Source of the DNA: Plazaster borealis
Lineage: Eukaryota; Echinodermata; Asteroidea; Forcipulatida; Labidiasteridae
NCBI GenBank assembly: GCA_021014325.1
Contig: CM037464.1
Span: 8,835,127 to 8,899,126 of the forward strand
Length of the DNA stretch: 64,000 bases
Reading direction: 5' to 3'
Shown: positions 50,061-62,102 of the stretch, one piece after another
Layout: every line of letters begins with the position of its first letter
Numbering within the stretch: position 1 is the first letter of the stretch
Position numbers and translations under genes: made by a program
The notes under the pieces: generated by a model
What the model was told of the DNA's origin: nothing
Databases searched by the model: none
The model's input: the letters and a program-made list of their open reading frames with translations, nothing else

Positions 50061-51739
50061 AAAAACTCTTTCATGGGGACAGATGATGATGCAATGACAG
50101 CAAATCCACCCGGCGATTAATAACCAAGAAAATACAACGAATTCCTGGACAAAAATTGTCACAAGATGTGGATATGATGGATGTTCAACTTGAAGACAGT
50201 TCATCAAAACATTGAAATCACAATGTAGAAAATTGTTCTTCATATATGATGGGCAAGTTATGAATGCATTGAATTGCTTATCTGGAGTGACATGATCATC
50301 AACGAAAGATTCATCTCAATTATTTTTACAAACTTCTTCAGTAAACCACAGATTGGTTGTACTTTATATTTTCTACTTTTAAAAAAGAAACAGAGGCACC
50401 TGGAAACAAGGACAACAGTGGAGCTTTAAATCCCATCATCATTTTCCTGTTCTTTGAATGAATACTTTTTGTAACTCATTTTTAAACCATCACCAGAAAA
50501 GTTTCATGCACTTGACATCGAGCAATTCTTCATTATGTAAATGTTCTACATGACTATGAGTCTTCTGTTTTACTATAAACTTTCAACAAACTGTGATTAT
50601 GAGTTTCTTTTGATGTTCATTTGTCCACCAATCTGAACAGCGAGGGAAAGGCCAATAAGTTGGCCTTAAGCGACATTGTGGAGTACAGTGTAACAATACA
50701 GGATGCAGAGCAAATGACAAGGTTGACTACTTACAGGCGCTTGACACACGGGTTGTATTAAACACCTAATGATTAAACTCTTTGTTATAAATTATCTTGT
50801 TAAAATGTTAATGACGAACTTATGAAGCATCTATTGCTAATGTTATTTGTTTATTGCATTTTAAACATTTGTCAATTTGAATTTGTTTGGGCCTCTAGGC
50901 TGCTTTAATTTGAATGTTTTTACAATAAACCATATTTGGTGTAAATAGCTGTAAACAACAACCATCCTGTCTTTGCACTAACATTATAAGGGTTGCTGTA
51001 CTAATTTGTTGTTTATGCATTGTGCAAAATATAAATTGAAGCCTAATGAATTGTAAACTTTTCTTTACACAGATTTGTGTTTATCTGATATTGAAACACA
51101 ATTTGAGGATATTTTTGCTTGTGATTGAACTTTTAACTTTAAGAAGACAAAATTTCATTTGTTTAATCTGTGATATTTTGTAAGGTTTTCTTCTTGACTA
51201 AAAGCACATAAGTCTCGAAGATTTCTGTGAGTTTAATATTTCTTTAAAAATCTGATTAACGTGTACAATAACATGCTATTTCCATGACAAATGGACATTA
51301 TTTTAAGTGTACTTAGAGCTGTTTCAAAGTTGAATTCACAAATGAAACATTGCAATTACAAGAGTCATTTTAACACAAGGCATTTGACATCTAGTCTGAC
51401 ATTCATGTATGTAAGCTTCATCCCTTGTATCTCAATTCTCTTCTAATGTTAACAACGGAAAAAAGCAATCCTTAAACTAAATTACAAAAATACTGTTTCA
51501 AATAAACAACAGCTCTTGTGATCTTCCTGTTTTCTTACACACTAATTGAGGGTTCCACCGCATTTACAAACAAACAAAATGACGTCTTTGAATGTAGATT
51601 TGTTCAAGTACATCAATTGATAGAATACAAAAAACAAAACAAAAACAAATTCAAGCCCTCATGCTAGAGCTATCTCAAGATATCACGACGTCATTAGTAA
51701 TGACTTGATGTGGTGGGGATCATGCATACATGTACCTAC
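50061..51739. other. Noncoding AT-rich DNA
   Basis: No gene, repeat array or motif cluster was recognised. Confidence 0.5.
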
Positions 51740-51781
51740 GTCTGTGATAATAATGCTGGAGTCTGTGATAATAATGCTGGA
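51740..51781 (+). repeat. 21-bp exact tandem duplication
   Basis: GTCTGTGATAATAATGCTGG plus A occurs twice in direct succession. It gives the SSIIITD repeat in the chance frame on the minus strand. Confidence 0.9.
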
Positions 51782-52452
51782 GTTTTGGTACTTGTAAACT
51801 GTAAACATACACTGTATAATATCAAGCTGGGAGGTGATGTCATACCACAATGCATATTTTAGCACGTATTTACTAGTGTCTCCTTTTCACATTTTTCTTT
51901 TTCTTTTTTATTCAAGTAGTGCATTATTTTGCTTAACTAAGCTTAGTATTTTTGGGTGAATTCACACACTTTAATGAAAAAGATTACTTTTAAATTCAAC
52001 AGGTTTAGAAACTTGGGACCAGTTTTTACTTGAAGCAAAGACGAGAACAAGTTGACTTAAAAAACTTGTATGAAAGGAGTTGAATTTTTCTAAACTTTTG
52101 CGAAAGTCTTGAATCTCTGTGCAAGACACAGTTTACACATTTTATGGCTAGTCCTTTATTTGTGTATGTTGTACATATTATAAAGCACAGTACAGTGGCA
52201 GTATACATGTATACATGTATAAAAAATACATCAGAATCAATCCCCACTCGCCTCAGGTGGGATTCCAACTTTGTCCAAAGTTATAACATCAGACAACTTT
52301 GCACAGTGAAAACACTTTTGAATTTCTTCATTCTGATACATGCAGACTGCAACAGGTTTTGTCTTAAATGGGAATGCCTGTGATGCACACACAACAGGCC
52401 AATCCTCGTTTACTATCAAATCACCCCAAAATTTATGATTCTTTGATTGCAG

Positions 52453-52531
52453 CTCCATCATATGGCAACATCAAGCCAATATTACACCAGTTCTTCTTGG
52501 GACAGTCTCTTGCTGCTTGAACCAGCTTAAG
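52453..52531 (+). other. Weak candidate exon (splice-bounded open frame)
   Basis: GATTGCAG precedes and AAG|GTGAGT follows a 79-nt stretch that is open in the frame giving SIIWQHQANITPVLLGTV followed by SCCLNQLK. The donor matches consensus at every key position. An open frame of this length between two good splice sites is expected by chance in a window of this size, so confidence is low. Confidence 0.15.
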
Positions 52532-53139
52532 GTGAGTAGTGACTCAACATGATGTGGTTAATAATTATAGACATCAAACATTTTCAGGTAAGATTGAAAT
52601 TTCCTGATTTTCTCTCGTATTTGAATCTGTACACCCAGAATTTAAAGGAATAGTACCGGGTACCACATTGGTTTTTAGAAAGCTTCATTCATTCCAATTA
52701 TATGTTTTTCCTGAATATATTACTAACAGCATGCTACATCATTGGTTCATCTGTCTATCCTCTAGTTTTTTTGGTTTGATTGATTTAGTAAGAACATCAA
52801 TTGTCTTCCAGCATGTTCAGATTTAAAAACAACAATTTACATTTCTAATTCTATCACTCCTATACTTTGTCTTAAAGTCAACCTTACAGCCTAAGCTACA
52901 TGTATGTAGTTTTAAAAATGTTGGAGGTTCTTTAAAAAAAATACTTCTATCTCTTTCAAAATATCATCCCATCATAACAGTTCAACCCATATACATGTAA
53001 GATTATTTACAGCATTAACCTCAATTTAACTGATCAAACTTGTGTTCATTGTATAAACAATAAAACCCTTTGGTAAAAAGTGGATCATACTACACGTATC
53101 TCAACATTGCTCAAATTATATTCTTTAAGATAACTTTTT

Positions 53140-53420
53140 CAAGCACGCTCACAGGGAAGACATTCTGAACAGAGAAACGACTTTGACCAAAAAAAGTAGG
53201 ACATAGAATTCAAGTTAATTAGAACCATAGGACTGGAATGACCTAGCAGATGCCAAACGCATGAGTCCCACGAAGGGAATGTGAACATGTTGAGGGAAAG
53301 ATGCTTTGTATCTCATTCTCTACATCGTTACCATGCTGACCTCATGTTTGTCAGGTTCCCTATAAGCATCAATAATCTTAAGTGCTGACAACAGAAAGGG
53401 GCCAGTCTATTTACCCTTCC
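53140..53420. other. Non-repetitive island, no gene seen
   Basis: GC is mildly raised with AAGTTAATTAGAAC (homeodomain-like) and GACTGGAATGACC (TEAD-like GGAATG). No frame or splice structure of interest was found. Confidence 0.2.
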
Positions 53421-56029
53421 AGCCTCGGTTTGGTAATGTTTTCCTTGCATTAAGCTGAAATCATTTTCTTTTAAACAACACTCTCAGACAAGGTTCCTTT
53501 TAAAGTTATTCCTCAAATTGCAAAATCTAAACAAGACTTTTAATCATTCAGAAAATTATGTAAAGCTTATTAATTATGGTTTTTGTTAAAGTTAATTATT
53601 TATATAAAATATTTAGATAAAATGGTAAGAACTGAATATATAAATTGTCCGGGTCAAGAAACAAGTTTAGAAACAACAACTATTATCCAAAAAAGTAAGA
53701 TAAATATTTGTCCTTGGTTTTACTTATTGCTTCATGCTCGACTGTAGTTCTTCATATAAGTGTAACCAATGTTTAGAAATTGCACAATCATTTTAGAAAT
53801 AATGCTCAAGCTTATAGATTGTACACAAAAAAAGGCATGATGGAACATTTTTAGCCAAGTTAAACAAAAAGTTACTTACCAAACAACACCAAGGTATTGA
53901 AACTGGAAGAGTTCAATCTATTATTCCAAAGGTTTAGATCTGCTTAGATACTTAGGACATTCTGCATTGGAGTCAGTGACCTTAAGATGGTCAACTGATG
54001 TGTTTAATATCTTGTCAATCTGTTAAAACACTTCCAACTGTATTCACAGTATTTGTTTGCTCAAGCTATGTCATCATGATCGATGTATAACTTAGAAGTA
54101 ATACAGCGTCAAGATTCAAAGAAGTAAAGAGCACATACAGAACAAATACAACTTTGAGTTTCAATCAACCTGTAACATAAAACAGTGTTTTTGCAATAAA
54201 AGATTTTTTTTTGTCTTATATTGATGTATAATAAAGCAATTTAGGCCTATATATTGTAGTGAAAGAATAACTGTATACAATAAAAGTCACCATGTTCTTT
54301 CGCCCCCAATGTAACAAATACAAGTTTGCTACAGCATTAGGTACGGCAATGTTCAGTAGAGACAAATCTTTACTGTTAGTAGTTTCCTGCTCGATTCTGC
54401 TAAGCAAATAAGTTTGTCAAGCACTATACATTCTGCATAATAGGTTTACACAAAAAGGCCAGGTATATAGTTCCAATTCTATCAAACGATTTCTCAGTAA
54501 AAGTGACCTGAGCATCAATTTTCTGTTTGATGCCTACAGTTCCATCGCAGCACAAACAAATCATAGGTTGACCTGAGGACGGCTTCAGCGACCTAACTTG
54601 TTCACAGATTCAGACAAAGGACCCCTTGTTAACAGAAAACAGAAGAAATTGCTCAAGCTGATTTGAGTGTATGTTTAAAAGAATGATGTATTTATTTGTA
54701 ATTGTTATTAAGGATGTATAATAAGACTGTTTAGCCCGATAGATGTCAACATGAGAAAGTTTCAAGTCAGCAAGACCACAGAATATTAAGAAGAAAGCAG
54801 TCACCTCTCAATTACTTCAACATGGCTGGCAATATCGTCAAGAGAAGTTCAACATTTTACTGCGCTTTAGCTGGTAAACGGGAACCAAATCGTGGCCTTG
54901 TGTGGATTTGGTCCCCTTCAACCAGCCGTAGCACAGCATTCTTGCATCTTAGGATACCAGTGAAACCGGTAGGATACCAGTGAAATCTGCACAGAGACTT
55001 ATATAGTTTATGAAAATCATCTGTTTTGTAAATAACTGTAAAGTTCATGATAACATTATTTGAGTACAGGTATGTGTATAAGCCTCTTGAAAAAATAATA
55101 TACTTGTGATTTGTTCAAACAATTGCATTTATACGTTTTAATGCAAAGGCCAAATTGTGTTTTAACTTAAAAGCTGCATAGTTTTAAGGTGCTTTGGAAT
55201 TCATTACCTTTGTAGAGCTTTGAGGCTATTCCTAAGGCTAAGTATTCATTGTTATCATTACTTTTACTAATATGCAATGAAAACAAACTTCTGCATCTTA
55301 AGTTTAAAATAAAAGACTCTGAAGAAAAACAAGTTTGATTTAATAGTTGCTGCCAAGTTGAAATCTGCTTGTAAGGGATGGTATGACATTGGTTTTCTGC
55401 AGAGTATCATATTCATCTTGCACCATCTAGTTTTCTAAAGAAATAACCTGTGGATATTCCATTAACTAAGGTCCTTACATTTTAATGGATGCAGTATATG
55501 GTTCAATGTTCATGTATGTTTGTGTACATATTAGATGCAACCTTATTCAAATGCAAAGTTTTATTTTTTAAAATAAAACTGAACATCAAAATTTATTTTG
55601 TAAACATGTCTAAACTAGATAACTCACCACTGAACAACAATGTTATCCTTGGGAAAAAAAACAAATTTTTAGTTTCAACACATCTGATGTTGTGTTCATG
55701 CAAATTTGTGTAATTGAGTATTGTACTTTAAGAAACCTTGTAACGTATGTACTTGTTGACTCCATGTTATCAAAATATACTTAGGAAATAATTATCTTCA
55801 ACAGTGACACCAAACAATTATGTTAAAAAAGCTTTCACCTCCCCAGAAATTTAGTTTGAAAATGTGAGCGTATAGATACTCATGTTTTAATTCACATATT
55901 ATGCTAGCCGGATTGCATGGAATATTTGGATATCTTGAAAAATGTGTAGTACATTCATTGGTGAAGAAGAAAGACAGAGCTATGAAATATACAATGATGT
56001 ATGAGTTGGTCAGTTACTAAAGAGATTCA
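53421..56029. other. Noncoding AT-rich DNA
   Basis: A TTCTGCTAAGCAAATAAG copy of the dispersed family is near 54393. Short chance frames only. Confidence 0.5.
54948..54991 (+). repeat. 21-bp two-copy repeat
   Basis: TAGGATACCAGTGAAA occurs twice, 21 bp apart, inside a slightly GC-richer block (54860-55000). The 63-codon frame over it on the minus strand has no recognised family. Confidence 0.8.
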
Positions 56030-56560
56030 CGTAGATAATGACTTCCGGGGTTGTGGCATTCATGCCAAATTCTATATCCCAGTGTCTGATTTCGGACTCC
56101 GTTTAGATCATTTTCAAAGCCGCCTATTGTCAATAACATGTCCCCCGTGCCAGTCTAATCTCTAAACTGATAATTCAGCCAGTGTTTTCGTCTCGTGTTC
56201 GGCCCATTCTATCTAGTCAAGTCTTCACTGCATGCTCATTGTGTAATATTGGAAAGGGAGCTAGTACACAGCCGAGACTTCAATACGTACTCAGGGCTAT
56301 TTTTATGACTTGGCAAAGTGAGTTTCTCTTTTCATTCTTTATGATTTGACTTTACTGAGCGGAAAACCAACTGTGGGATTCAATGCGTATGTTATCATGC
56401 CTCAGAGTCAAGCCAAGGACGTTATCTCTGCAGTCAGACAGCTTTAATTACTATGCAAAAATTACAATCCTCATGACAAGCTGATAATTTCCCCCCTTCC
56501 AGGCCTCATTATGATCACCACGATTTGAAGAGAGGGAAGTCCAGACTCCATATGGCCACA
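56030..56560. promoter_or_regulatory. Motif-dense enhancer-like island
   Basis: Within about 530 bp there are CCTATTGTC (Sox), TGATAATTC and CTGATAATT (GATA type), GCTATTTTTATG (MEF2-like), TTTAATTACTATGCAAAAAT (homeodomain next to a POU octamer-like ATGCAAA), AACCAACTGTGGG (Runx-like) and CCATATGGCCACAG (E-box next to a Runx-like site). No repeat or long frame covers it. The concentration of developmental motifs is higher than elsewhere in the window. Confidence 0.4.
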
Positions 56561-56756
56561 GACATTTTACATTTCTAAAACAATCCATAAATTTCAAAGC
56601 TTTTGAAATATCAATGTATTTCATATCCCCTCAAATAAGTTATGGTTAATTCCATGGTTACTCAAATACCCACAGAAATATGAAATCTGATTTTACGAAT
56701 GACTTTTGTGATTGGATGAAAGATTTGTTGATAAGAATGTCAAATGACGATGTTTA

Positions 56757-57035
56757 TTATTATTATTATTATTATTATATATTTCTGGTAATGAAACCAA
56801 GGATGCCTCATAAGTGAACTTAATCACTGTAGCTCGCAAGCCTGAAAAAAACCTGTAAACAAGGGTGCTTGCTGTGTGAACCAGAAACACTGGGGTTAAC
56901 CCTACTCTTCCATGATAAGTGTTATGGGTTCTTTTATATGCACTGCCAATCCTAGTACACAGGACCTACGGCTTAATGTCTCATCCGAAGGACAAAGCAA
57001 TTGTGGTAAAGTATCTTGCTCAGGGACACAAGTGC
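56757..57035 (-). repeat. Truncated SINE related to the tRNA-Leu family
   Basis: The minus strand contains the body motif with CCTTCGGATGAGACATTAAGC and GTAGGTCC, as in the copies at 5381 and 7886. The tRNA head is missing beyond about 57035. The low-coordinate end is a (TTA)n run rather than the usual tail, so the tail has been replaced or has diverged. Confidence 0.6.
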
Positions 57036-57179
57036 CAAATGAAAAAAATGTAACAATCATAACTCATAAACTAAATACATGTACATTGATTTTTTTTAAA
57101 TCTATACATCATGAGAAAAGGTCTTTAACATCTGAACAGTTGGAAAAAGTTATATGACCCAAATTTCACCTTGTCTTCC

Positions 57180-57680
57180 GATTCAAACCGGAAGTTGAAC
57201 TGACCATTTATTAAAAGGTCAAAATTTCAGCTTTGTAGTCAGCATGAAAGAAACAGAATACGACTATGTTTTCAGTGTATGAAATTACATTTTGCTCATT
57301 GACTTTTCAAATATAACAACGATGACGTCATCAGTTTTGAAAGATACCTTACTGCAACAAATTTAAAATTGTAATCATTTTTCAACTCCAAATTTCATCA
57401 TCAATACTTTTAATACACAATGTCAATAAAATCAACAATATTAAACAGAGCTTATGGTGAAAATATGGTGCAGTTTTTTGAGCGAAGAAAAAACCACATT
57501 CTACAGTGTCCCGCAGAGACCGTTGTGTTTGCTGTCATTGTTTTATTTATTGAAACTCTTCTATGCAAGATATCTAGAATTTGTGAAGATCACATAACCT
57601 TCAAACTTCAAAACCCTGGCATTTTCTAATGTGACTTCATGATGTCGTCATCAAGTTTTGAAAAACAATAAATCAAAGTT
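57180..57680. repeat. Repeat-like block with two CRE-type palindromes
   Basis: GATGACGTCATCAGTTTTGA at 57321 and GATGTCGTCATCAAGTTTTG at 57641 are 320 bp apart in the same orientation. The first holds the full CRE TGACGTCA. Both are followed by GTTTTGAAA. This could be a pair of long direct repeats, or two ends of an old element. Confidence 0.35.
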
Positions 57681-58018
57681 AAATTAAAAAAACAAAATCA
57701 TAACTCCTGAATCCACACACTGGAATTTTAAAACTTTTACAACCATGGAAATGTTTTGGATCAGTGAACAAACGTTACACAGATGCGAACCCCTAATTGA
57801 CCTGAAGTTATAGTGAACAATGTTAAAATGTTGTACTTTCATCTGTGTATTCAACATGAAATGGAATTCAGATATGGTTCCTGTGTAACAGTAATAGTAT
57901 GCAAACCTTGACCTCTTCAAAAAAAGTAGCTTCGATATCATCAAATTTAAAAGCGCCCTCTGTTAATAAGTTTTCTCACACTTGTTTACCTGTTTATGTG
58001 TGTTGTATTATCATTTAG

Positions 58019-58060
58019 CCTTCGAGAAAGACTCTGCTCAGGTCGAAATGTCGGGCCATT
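58019..58060 (+). other. Possible Penelope-like or LINE remnant motif
   Basis: CTTCGAGAAAGACTCTGC followed by TCAGGTCGAAATGTCGGGCC resembles the GGTCGAAACGTCGG-type sequence that recurs near the ends of Penelope-like retroelements in many invertebrate genomes. No open reading frame of such an element is next to it. The identification is weak. Confidence 0.25.
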
Positions 58061-58170
58061 AACTATTTTTTGCAGGTTTTTTAAATGTTAAAACAAAATG
58101 GGTTGCAAGCCAAAATCACTTGATTTATGAATCAGAGTCATTTAGTGTCGTACATGTAGCTTCATGTTTT

Positions 58171-58345
<175 letters not shown>

Positions 58346-58384
58346 ATACATGTATCCTGAACTCTTAGCGTTTGTCAAGAGACA

Positions 58385-58645
58385 AACACTTCTGTCCTAG
58401 TTTTCCTTTGTGATAGCTATCTTACACCTATTGTCCTTTTTGATTTAAGTCCTTGGTTTGAGTGTCACTACAAGCACCCCAAGACAAGTGTGCAAAGGTC
58501 TCCAATTATAAACCCTCCTTTGTTCAACTCTTTGTCCTGACAAAAGTGGACCCATTGTTTTCCTTTGTGATAGCAATCCTCGACCTACATGTATTGTCCT
58601 TTTTGTTTTAAGTCCTCCGTTTGAATGTCACTACAAACTCATCTT
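58385..58645 (+). repeat. Diverged 157-bp tandem repeat, two copies
   Basis: TTTTCCTTTGTGATAGC at 58401 and 58558 is followed in both copies by CC(TATG)TATTGTCCTTTTTG, then TTTAAGTCC and GTCACTACAA. A CTGTCCTAG or TTGTCCTGAC pair precedes each. Confidence 0.7.
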
Positions 58646-59499
58646 CACCCAACCTGTGAAACTGTCTTGTGTTACTTTATATTTTAGTTTATTTAAGAAA
58701 AAACCCTAAGATAATGGTTTATTTTTTTGAGTTTGTTTGAAATATTTATCAGGACATTGGTATAAATTTTATAAAATGTTAGCTTTTAGATTAAGTCATT
58801 AATCATGTGTCATAGCTTTTGGTAATATCATTTCATAACAATTGTTATTTAATTAAATTTTTCGGTAGATTTGTCATCCAAATAGGATTTGTGTACAACT
58901 AAACTAACTTTTAAACGCTCCTTACAAATCAGTTATCTGTGGTTCATCTATAGAAGAATTTACTCAGCTACTTTTAATACACTACCAATCAAAATTGCCG
59001 TGCACCTTCAAGAGCAAAGTTCAAGGCCTGATGAAAGTAGAATTCTACAACAGCCATGTTTACAAGCTGAGCAATTTGGCATCACTAAAAGTAACACTAA
59101 AAATAACCCTGGCCTCAATTCCCCAACTGAGGGCTCACTTCAAGTTCAAGCAATAAATTGATGTCCTCTGCAGATGGCAGAACCATTCATTCAGCCTGTT
59201 TGAAAGTTTGGTGGATAGAAATGTGCTTGATGCATATACCAGAGGATGTAAAGGATTGAAGGCCTTGCTTGGTGAAGGAATGATAATTGTTTGGTTTTAT
59301 CATGTACTGTATAAATAATTTTCATGTGGGATTCATTATAAAGTAATTACAAGACCCACAACTATTGAATTGATATTCTCTATATTTCGGCAACCCTAAA
59401 CTACAGTTGGATTTGTTCTTCACCAGTTGCATGTATGTAAAATTTCAATAATGCACTATGCTTTTTAAGCCCTGCCAGAAAAAGAAAAACAATGCAGAG

Positions 59500-59600
59500 G
59501 TATGGTGCTTGAGCAGGAATCCAACCCAAGACCTTCAATGATGTCCAGCTTTGCTTTCTAATTCAAGCTTGCAACCGAGTTTACTACTGAAGCACAGTTG
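59500..59600 (-). repeat. Degenerate tRNA-derived SINE remnant
   Basis: On the minus strand a run with CTTGGGTTGGATTCCTGC resembles a decayed B box, preceded by a region that could be the tRNA head (GCTTCAGTAGTAAACTCGG). It is short and diverged. Confidence 0.3.
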
Positions 59601-60633
59601 GTGCTCTGACATAACATGCCAAAATCTGATCTAAACCTGATCATTTAAACAATTGAATCAAGTGAGTTCATCTAACGTGTCCAACTTGTTTTGCAATAAT
59701 TACCATTCTTTGGGTCTTGGAAATTATGCTAGATTACCAGTCTTCCACTGCATCGCAATGACATACTTTTGACCTTTTGTGTCGGGCAATATATTTGAAA
59801 GATGAAGTTGATAAATTTGCAGCTACAGTACCTCAATTTATCAATTCTTACGTGTAGTGCGAGTATGCATGCAGCTTTGACTTGCTCAATGAGTTTATTG
59901 AAATAATTGAATTGGTCATATCAAAGGAACGTCTGTAGAAATCTGCTGAGTCACTTCTGGAGTCACTATGTGTACTCATGGGTAGAGTCAAGACTGACTA
60001 CTTCATCATATGGGATGGGATCTAGGAAAATTCTCTACTTGCTGAAACTATTTTGAACACTGAACTCTTTACCCAACTGTTTATTCATGTTTCTAGTGTG
60101 TCTGCAGATAAATGGTAGTCTTATAAAAAATGACAAAATTCACTATAACAAGCCTTCCTAGATCACATCACATGTAATGAGATTTATCCATCAGGTAAAC
60201 CAAAGAAAAAATCCACCCAAAACAATAGGCCTAACAAAAACAAAAACAATTATAAACTTGATCTATAAGGATCACTAGTAACCCCAAAATCAAAAACCTG
60301 AAAGGTGAGCATCAAAGTTGATGGACCTGAAAGTGTGCTGAGAAATTCCCCGCTTTTTCCTTCACATTGGCAATCAAATAACTGGACTTTACATGACACA
60401 CGACAACAAGTAACAAGTGCTTATGGTAAAGTCATTACCAGAGTGTTTAGCAGGTTGTAAATGAACTCATGCTCAGATAACTACAGTCTTCAACATCATT
60501 CCTTATCTATCAGTGTTTTGTACCAAATCCTAATGTATATACTTGTATACAAAAAAGGGGGTTGATGTCTCCACACATTCAAACATGTACGCCAAAAAAA
60601 GGTCAAGAGATTTCATATTAATTAATGAAGCAT

Positions 60634-60883
60634 TAAAGATAGGGTCATAGATTGGTTTTGTCAACCAAGTGTCGATTTATAGGCTAATTTGTCAATAAAG
60701 ATACAGTAAAAGTCACCTGTGAAAGTTTCAACTGAATACAGTGTCTACTTGTTGAAAAAAAAAGCAAAAACTGTTGTGGTATTTTCATCAAGAATGTCGA
60801 ACCCATCCACGTTTAGCGAGGAGAAGAAGGTAACAACTGCATCTCCGGCCGCAATTATTCAAAAATGAACACCACAGAAATTT
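60634..60883. mobile_element. Probable partial copy of a TTAA-type MITE
   Basis: TTAAAGATAGGGTCATAGAT followed by TGGTTTTG resembles the start of the element at 11525. The interior has the same layout (AAAGTTTCAA, later CATCCACG and GAGGAGAAG). No matching inverted end was found to the right, so the copy is broken or its end is unrecognised. A 24-codon frame starting MSNPSTFSEEKK with a donor-like AAG|GTAACA lies inside and is probably incidental. Confidence 0.35.
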
Positions 60884-60923
60884 GAATCTCCAAAACTGGC
60901 CTTAATACGAGTTTTGGAGATTC
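60884..60923. repeat. Perfect 14-bp inverted repeat with 12-nt loop
   Basis: GAATCTCCAAAACT and AGTTTTGGAGATTC flank GGCCTTAATACG. Pairing continues imperfectly outward. It lies at the end of a partial MITE. Confidence 0.75.
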
Positions 60924-61654
60924 AACATTTTGATATATTCTTTATGATTTCTAATCAGAAGGGCACTTTAGACGAAATAATTTGGCAGAATGCTTACCAC
61001 TCTGCTACCATCTTTATAACAAGTGAGCTTTGGGATAGAAATGACACAATTGTTTGGGGGAGGTCATTACCAAAGTATGACCCTACACTTAAACAACAGG
61101 ACCTGTCATTTCAGACTTCCAGTTGAAAAAGATTCTTTTTAGTAAAAAGTGTACACAGTTTGCATATTACTTTGCACACGGTACAACATTTGTTTTCCAG
61201 TAAGCAGGCAAGTTCCAGGCCTAATATAAAATTCTAGGCGAATCAATGAAAAGATGCTGACATAGGCTCAGCATTTTTAATTAAGCGTCAATATTCTACA
61301 GCTAAGCAGAGCTATGAACTCATAAGCAAAGGTCCCAACTCTGTGGATGTGCGGATGTGCCACAGTTGGCTTGTCACTGAAATAGAAAGTAACTTGTCCA
61401 TGCCTGGCGGGTGTTTTTCAAAACAGTGCTCTCCCGCGTAGCCTGCAGGGTCCTAAAAACAGCTCAGGCACGTAACTGGCAAATACCCTAGAATAACATG
61501 CTGGTAGTCTGCCAATCTGAGTGACGACGCTGCATGTTGTTTGTGTAGTAGTGACGACATTGCATGTAGCTCCGCAGTTGTGTGATATAACACAGATAGG
61601 ATGAGGCTGACGTAAAACAACAAATTAAATTGAATAAAACAAAAAAGCACATAC

Positions 61655-61806
61655 CTGGGGTTGCCACGCAGTGCTGCATGGTGCAAAGCGTTGAAACCAT
61701 TGTTGTTTGTAACGCAGATATCAGCATTGTTGTCCAGTAGCAGTGATAGGATGTCATCTCTCTTCTTGCTGATCGCATCATGAAGAGCCGTGTCCCCTTC
61801 TGAATC
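61655..61806 (-). CDS. mib1: Internal coding exon of a Mind bomb 1-type E3 ubiquitin ligase (ankyrin repeats)
   Basis: This exon encodes 50 full codons plus two bases of a split codon. The peptide carries two ankyrin signatures: [20 protein letters not shown] followed by a loop with NNAD, then [16 protein letters not shown]. The run from DSEGD to RGNP is nearly identical to the ankyrin block of animal MIB1. That protein ubiquitinates the Notch ligands Delta and Serrate/Jagged so that they are endocytosed in the signal-sending cell; it has N-terminal MIB/HERC2 and ZZ domains, ankyrin repeats and C-terminal RING fingers. The exon follows the acceptor CTGTTTCAG (phase 0) and ends at AG|GTATGTG (phase 2), which fits the Ser codon that follows NP in MIB1 proteins. 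The in-frame translation beyond either splice site loses all similarity. I found no neighbouring mib1 exon within 2.2 kb upstream, nor in the 61 kb downstream. A MIB2 paralogue is less likely because the SEGDT...SKKRDD wording is typical of MIB1. Confidence 0.95.
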
Positions 61807-62102
61807 CTGAAACAGAATCACAGAAAAATTGGATGAAAGAAATACCAAGGATACATAGATCTTCGTGGCTCAGTTCTTGTCCTCCCAGTCTCACTTTGGC
61901 TACATACATTAGCATAGAAGAAACAAATCATGGCTGCAATGCAGAAACATCTATTCCTCTTGGAAAACCTGCAATCCTGATGAACTTAATGAGACAAAAG
62001 AATGGAATATTATCAAATTGAAACAAACAAATAATCCCTGAAGTTACATCAAGATTAAAAAGACAACTTTGAGGAAATTAAGTTCAAGATGCTGTCTTAT
62101 TA

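Larger units (their letters stand above)
58646..61654. other. Noncoding DNA, probable mib1 intron
   Basis: This lies immediately 3' of the mib1 exon on the minus strand, so it should be intron. It contains a SINE remnant, a MITE fragment, a hairpin and a GCTAAGCAG word near 61306. I looked for the next exon (expected wording around DDGYTALHLAALNNH) and did not find it. Confidence 0.5.

Noticed and set aside
53860..53930. Minus-strand donor TTTG|GTAAGTAAC
   Set aside because: No open, protein-like frame precedes it.
60790..60870. 24-codon plus frame MSNPSTFSEEKK with a donor
   Set aside because: It lies inside a probable MITE copy and is too short to support.
61453..61654. Continuation of the ankyrin frame past RGNP
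   Set aside because: Similarity to MIB1 stops exactly at the GTATGT donor; the rest is intron read-through.
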